DNA of 64,000 nt. Source: CAZMXS01 sp964570325 (GTDB taxonomy: Bacteria > Verrucomicrobiota > Kiritimatiellia > CAIQIC01 > CAZMXS01). Made by a program: the position numbers and the translations under genes. Below the pieces are notes generated by a model. It did not search any database and was not told where the DNA came from. It was given only the letters and a program-made list of their open reading frames with translations. Below are positions 62,991 to 64,000 of the stretch, one piece after another. Every line of letters begins with the position of its first letter. Within the stretch, counting starts at the first letter, position 1. The DNA lies in contig CAZMXS010000009.1 of assembly GCA_964570325.1 (NCBI GenBank), positions 1-64,000 of the forward strand, in the 5' to 3' direction.

Positions 62991-63028
62991 CGCTCTGCGG
63001 GGGAAAGCCCCCGCGGAGCGTTTTTTTT
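62991..63028 (+). terminator. Rho-independent terminator
   Basis: Stem CGCTCTGCGGGGG / CCCCCGCGGAGCG with loop AAAG (62991-63020) and eight T bases. It ends the transcript of 61514-62960. The stretch to 63226 contains GTAGCCGC-type repeats (63034, 63115) and no gene. Confidence 0.85.
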
Positions 63029-63226
63029 ATCCTGTAGCCGCAGCCGCGAGGCCGTGAAATACCTGATTATCGAGGCTGTCCACAGGCTTCGCCGGCGCGT
63101 ACGGAGGCGTATCGCGTAGCTGCGGTCGTGAGGCTGCGGATGGCGGGCCCCCGGCTTGCTGTTCTGGCCGTGAACGTGCTTTTGAAAGGGCCTTGCATCA
63201 TCACTAGTTCGCTCTCAAATAAACAA

Positions 63227-63254
63227 TTGACCAGGTTAACACATGTGTTAACAT
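63227..63254 (+). promoter_or_regulatory. higBA promoter with 18-bp palindromic operator
   Basis: TTGACC (63227-63232), 16 bases, TAACAT (63249-63254). The perfect palindrome GTTAACACATGTGTTAAC (63235-63252) fills the spacer and overlaps the -10, a good site for an XRE antitoxin repressor. RNA would start at about 63261, exactly at the GTG start of the toxin gene. Confidence 0.6.
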
Positions 63255-63260
63255 GCCGGC

Positions 63261-63609
63261 GTGAAAGCAATCAGGTTCTACACCACCGTCACGGGGGGGG
63301 CGCTGTCCCGTGCAAGAGCATCTTGACAACTTGCCGGACAAGACCGTTCAGAAGATTGCCTGGGTGTTGCGCGTGGTTAGAGACCTGGATCGTGTTCCGG
63401 CCAACTATCTCAAGAAACTGGTCAACACCGACAACCTATGGGAGGTCCGAGTTGATGTTGGTCACAACACGTTTAGATTGTTGGGCTTCTTTGATGGACG
63501 GGAATTGATCGTACTAACCAACTCCTTTCAGAGGAAGACGCAACAAACACCGCTCGCCGAGATCCGGCTAGCAGAGGGACGCAGGGCAGACTACCTAAGA
63601 CGGAGATAA
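63261..63609 (+). CDS. HigB/RelE-type toxin, frame broken in a G8 run
   Basis: GTG 63261 gives VKAIRFYTTVTGG in one frame, then the homopolymer at 63293-63300 (8 G). The rest, CPVQEHLDNLPDKTVQKIAW and onwards, is in the frame shifted by one. With seven G the protein would read VTGGRCPVQEHL, a typical gp49/HigB-like start, and be about 115 residues long. The C-terminal part is intact (VRVDVGHNTFRLLGFF, LTNSFQRKTQQTP). Translation alone could begin at the internal GTG 63310. The frameshift may be a sequencing or assembly error, a true mutation or a slippage switch. Confidence 0.8.
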
Positions 63610-63613
63610 GACC

Positions 63614-63889
63614 ATGGATGATCTAGAGAGATATATCGAAAAGCGGAAGAAACGATCTCGCGCATTTGGGGACGGGTTCGAGACCGGATACGAGCAATTT
63701 AAGATCGGAGTCATGCTCCGAAAAGCTCGTGAAGACGCGGGCCTGACTCAGGACGAAATTGCCGATCGGCTTCGCACGAAGAAATCGGCGATCTCTCGGA
63801 TTGAGAACCATGCGGAGGATATCAGGCTCTCAACGCTTGAGAAATTCGCCGAAGCTATTGGCAAAAGGCTGAGCCTGAAAATTGCCTAA
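63614..63889 (+). CDS. HigA-type XRE antitoxin
   Basis: The protein has 91 residues. The helix-turn-helix is GLTQDEIADRLRTKKSAISR-IEN (about 43-65). It ends KFAEAIGKRLSLKIA. It follows the toxin gene by 4 bp (toxin-first order, as in HigBA) and should repress the promoter at 63227. Its stop codon lies 1 base before the attC-like site. Confidence 0.9.
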   Translation: MDDLERYIEKRKKRSRAFGDGFETGYEQFKIGVMLRKAREDAGLTQDEIADRLRTKKSAISRIENHAEDIRLSTLEKFAEAIGKRLSLKIA

Positions 63890-63890
63890 G

Positions 63891-63957
63891 CGAACAAGGC
63901 GCTGCACCACTACGTTTTTGCCGGGGCGGTAAAAAACGAGGGTGAGCGCTGACGTTG
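63891..63957 (+). other. Integron attC-like recombination site
   Basis: Elements in order: GAACAAG, GGCGCTGCACC, an imperfect hairpin centre (CGTTTTTGCC-x-GGCGGTAAAAAACG), GGTGAGCGC, TGACGTT. The pair GCGCTGCACC / GGTGAGCGC is complementary with one extrahelical base, as in attC, and GTT matches the core triplet. R'' and R' are less complementary than in canonical sites. It directly follows the TA stop codon, as in gene cassettes. No integrase or second site is visible. Confidence 0.5.
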
Positions 63958-64000
63958 TAAAACATGCTGATGCCGGGGTGGGAAATTTGGAGGCGTCTAT

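Noticed and set aside
1..64000. tRNA, rRNA, riboswitches, replication origin
   Set aside because: Nothing with the required conserved elements was seen by eye; small RNAs cannot be excluded.

Overview
The window looks like a metagenome-assembled fragment of a GC-rich Gram-negative bacterium of the PVC group, most likely Verrucomicrobiota or Kiritimatiellota. The indications are a PEP-CTERM protein (62334-62960), a GloVer-repeat protein (26407-28926), several very large Sec-exported proteins with LamG, FN3, choice-of-anchor and beta-helix modules, a RAYT transposase, and short palindromes of the form TTTCCAA-N3-TTGGAAA. The phylum is inferred from gene content and style; no rRNA or marker gene is present. 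One 100-base N gap (13962-14061) marks a scaffold join.

Region 1 (1-21 kb) is an accessory exoprotein region. After two related small lipoproteins and a LacI regulator, almost everything is on the minus strand: a teneurin-like NHL/RHS giant, a RAYT transposase with inverted repeats, an AAA/DUF4143 ATPase, a truncated repeat protein, a LamG/FN3/beta-helix protein and two more exoproteins. Six copies of one coding 'tail' (about 70-160 bp) lie at, inside or shortly after the 3' ends of these minus-strand units, including units that are otherwise unrelated. This is the most unusual structural signal in the window.

Region 2 (21-30 kb) is a polysaccharide locus: a promoter with a LacI-type operator, a 1715-aa modular glycoside hydrolase (GH44-like), a GloVer-repeat protein and a LacI regulator closely related to the one at 779.

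Region 3 (31-56 kb) is metabolic. A six-gene overlapping operon joins a GNAT-like protein, a thiolase-fold protein lacking its usual Cys, a DUF35 partner and three subunits resembling AllH/AllF/AllG (oxamic transcarbamylase). A metal-dependent cyclase/amidase and a HAD phosphatase follow. Nearby are an Fbp-type ABC importer, an OPA-type MFS carrier, two aspartyl-protease-like lipoproteins, a three-subunit xanthine dehydrogenase-type hydroxylase, a MocA-like cytidylyltransferase and a Ssu/Tau-type ABC importer. Together they suggest uptake, hydroxylation, ring opening and carbamoyl-transfer breakdown of a nitrogenous, probably heterocyclic, compound. The substrate is not known.

Region 4 (55.6-64 kb) carries gpsA and plsY (plsY has two palindromic repeats inside its reading frame), a CHASE histidine kinase/NarL regulator pair, a VapBC module, two lower-GC secreted-protein genes ending in a clear terminator, and a HigBA-type module with a frameshift in a G8 run, followed directly by an integron attC-like site. 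Three accessory genes (ATPase, vapB, higB) have predicted promoters placed so that the transcripts would be leaderless.
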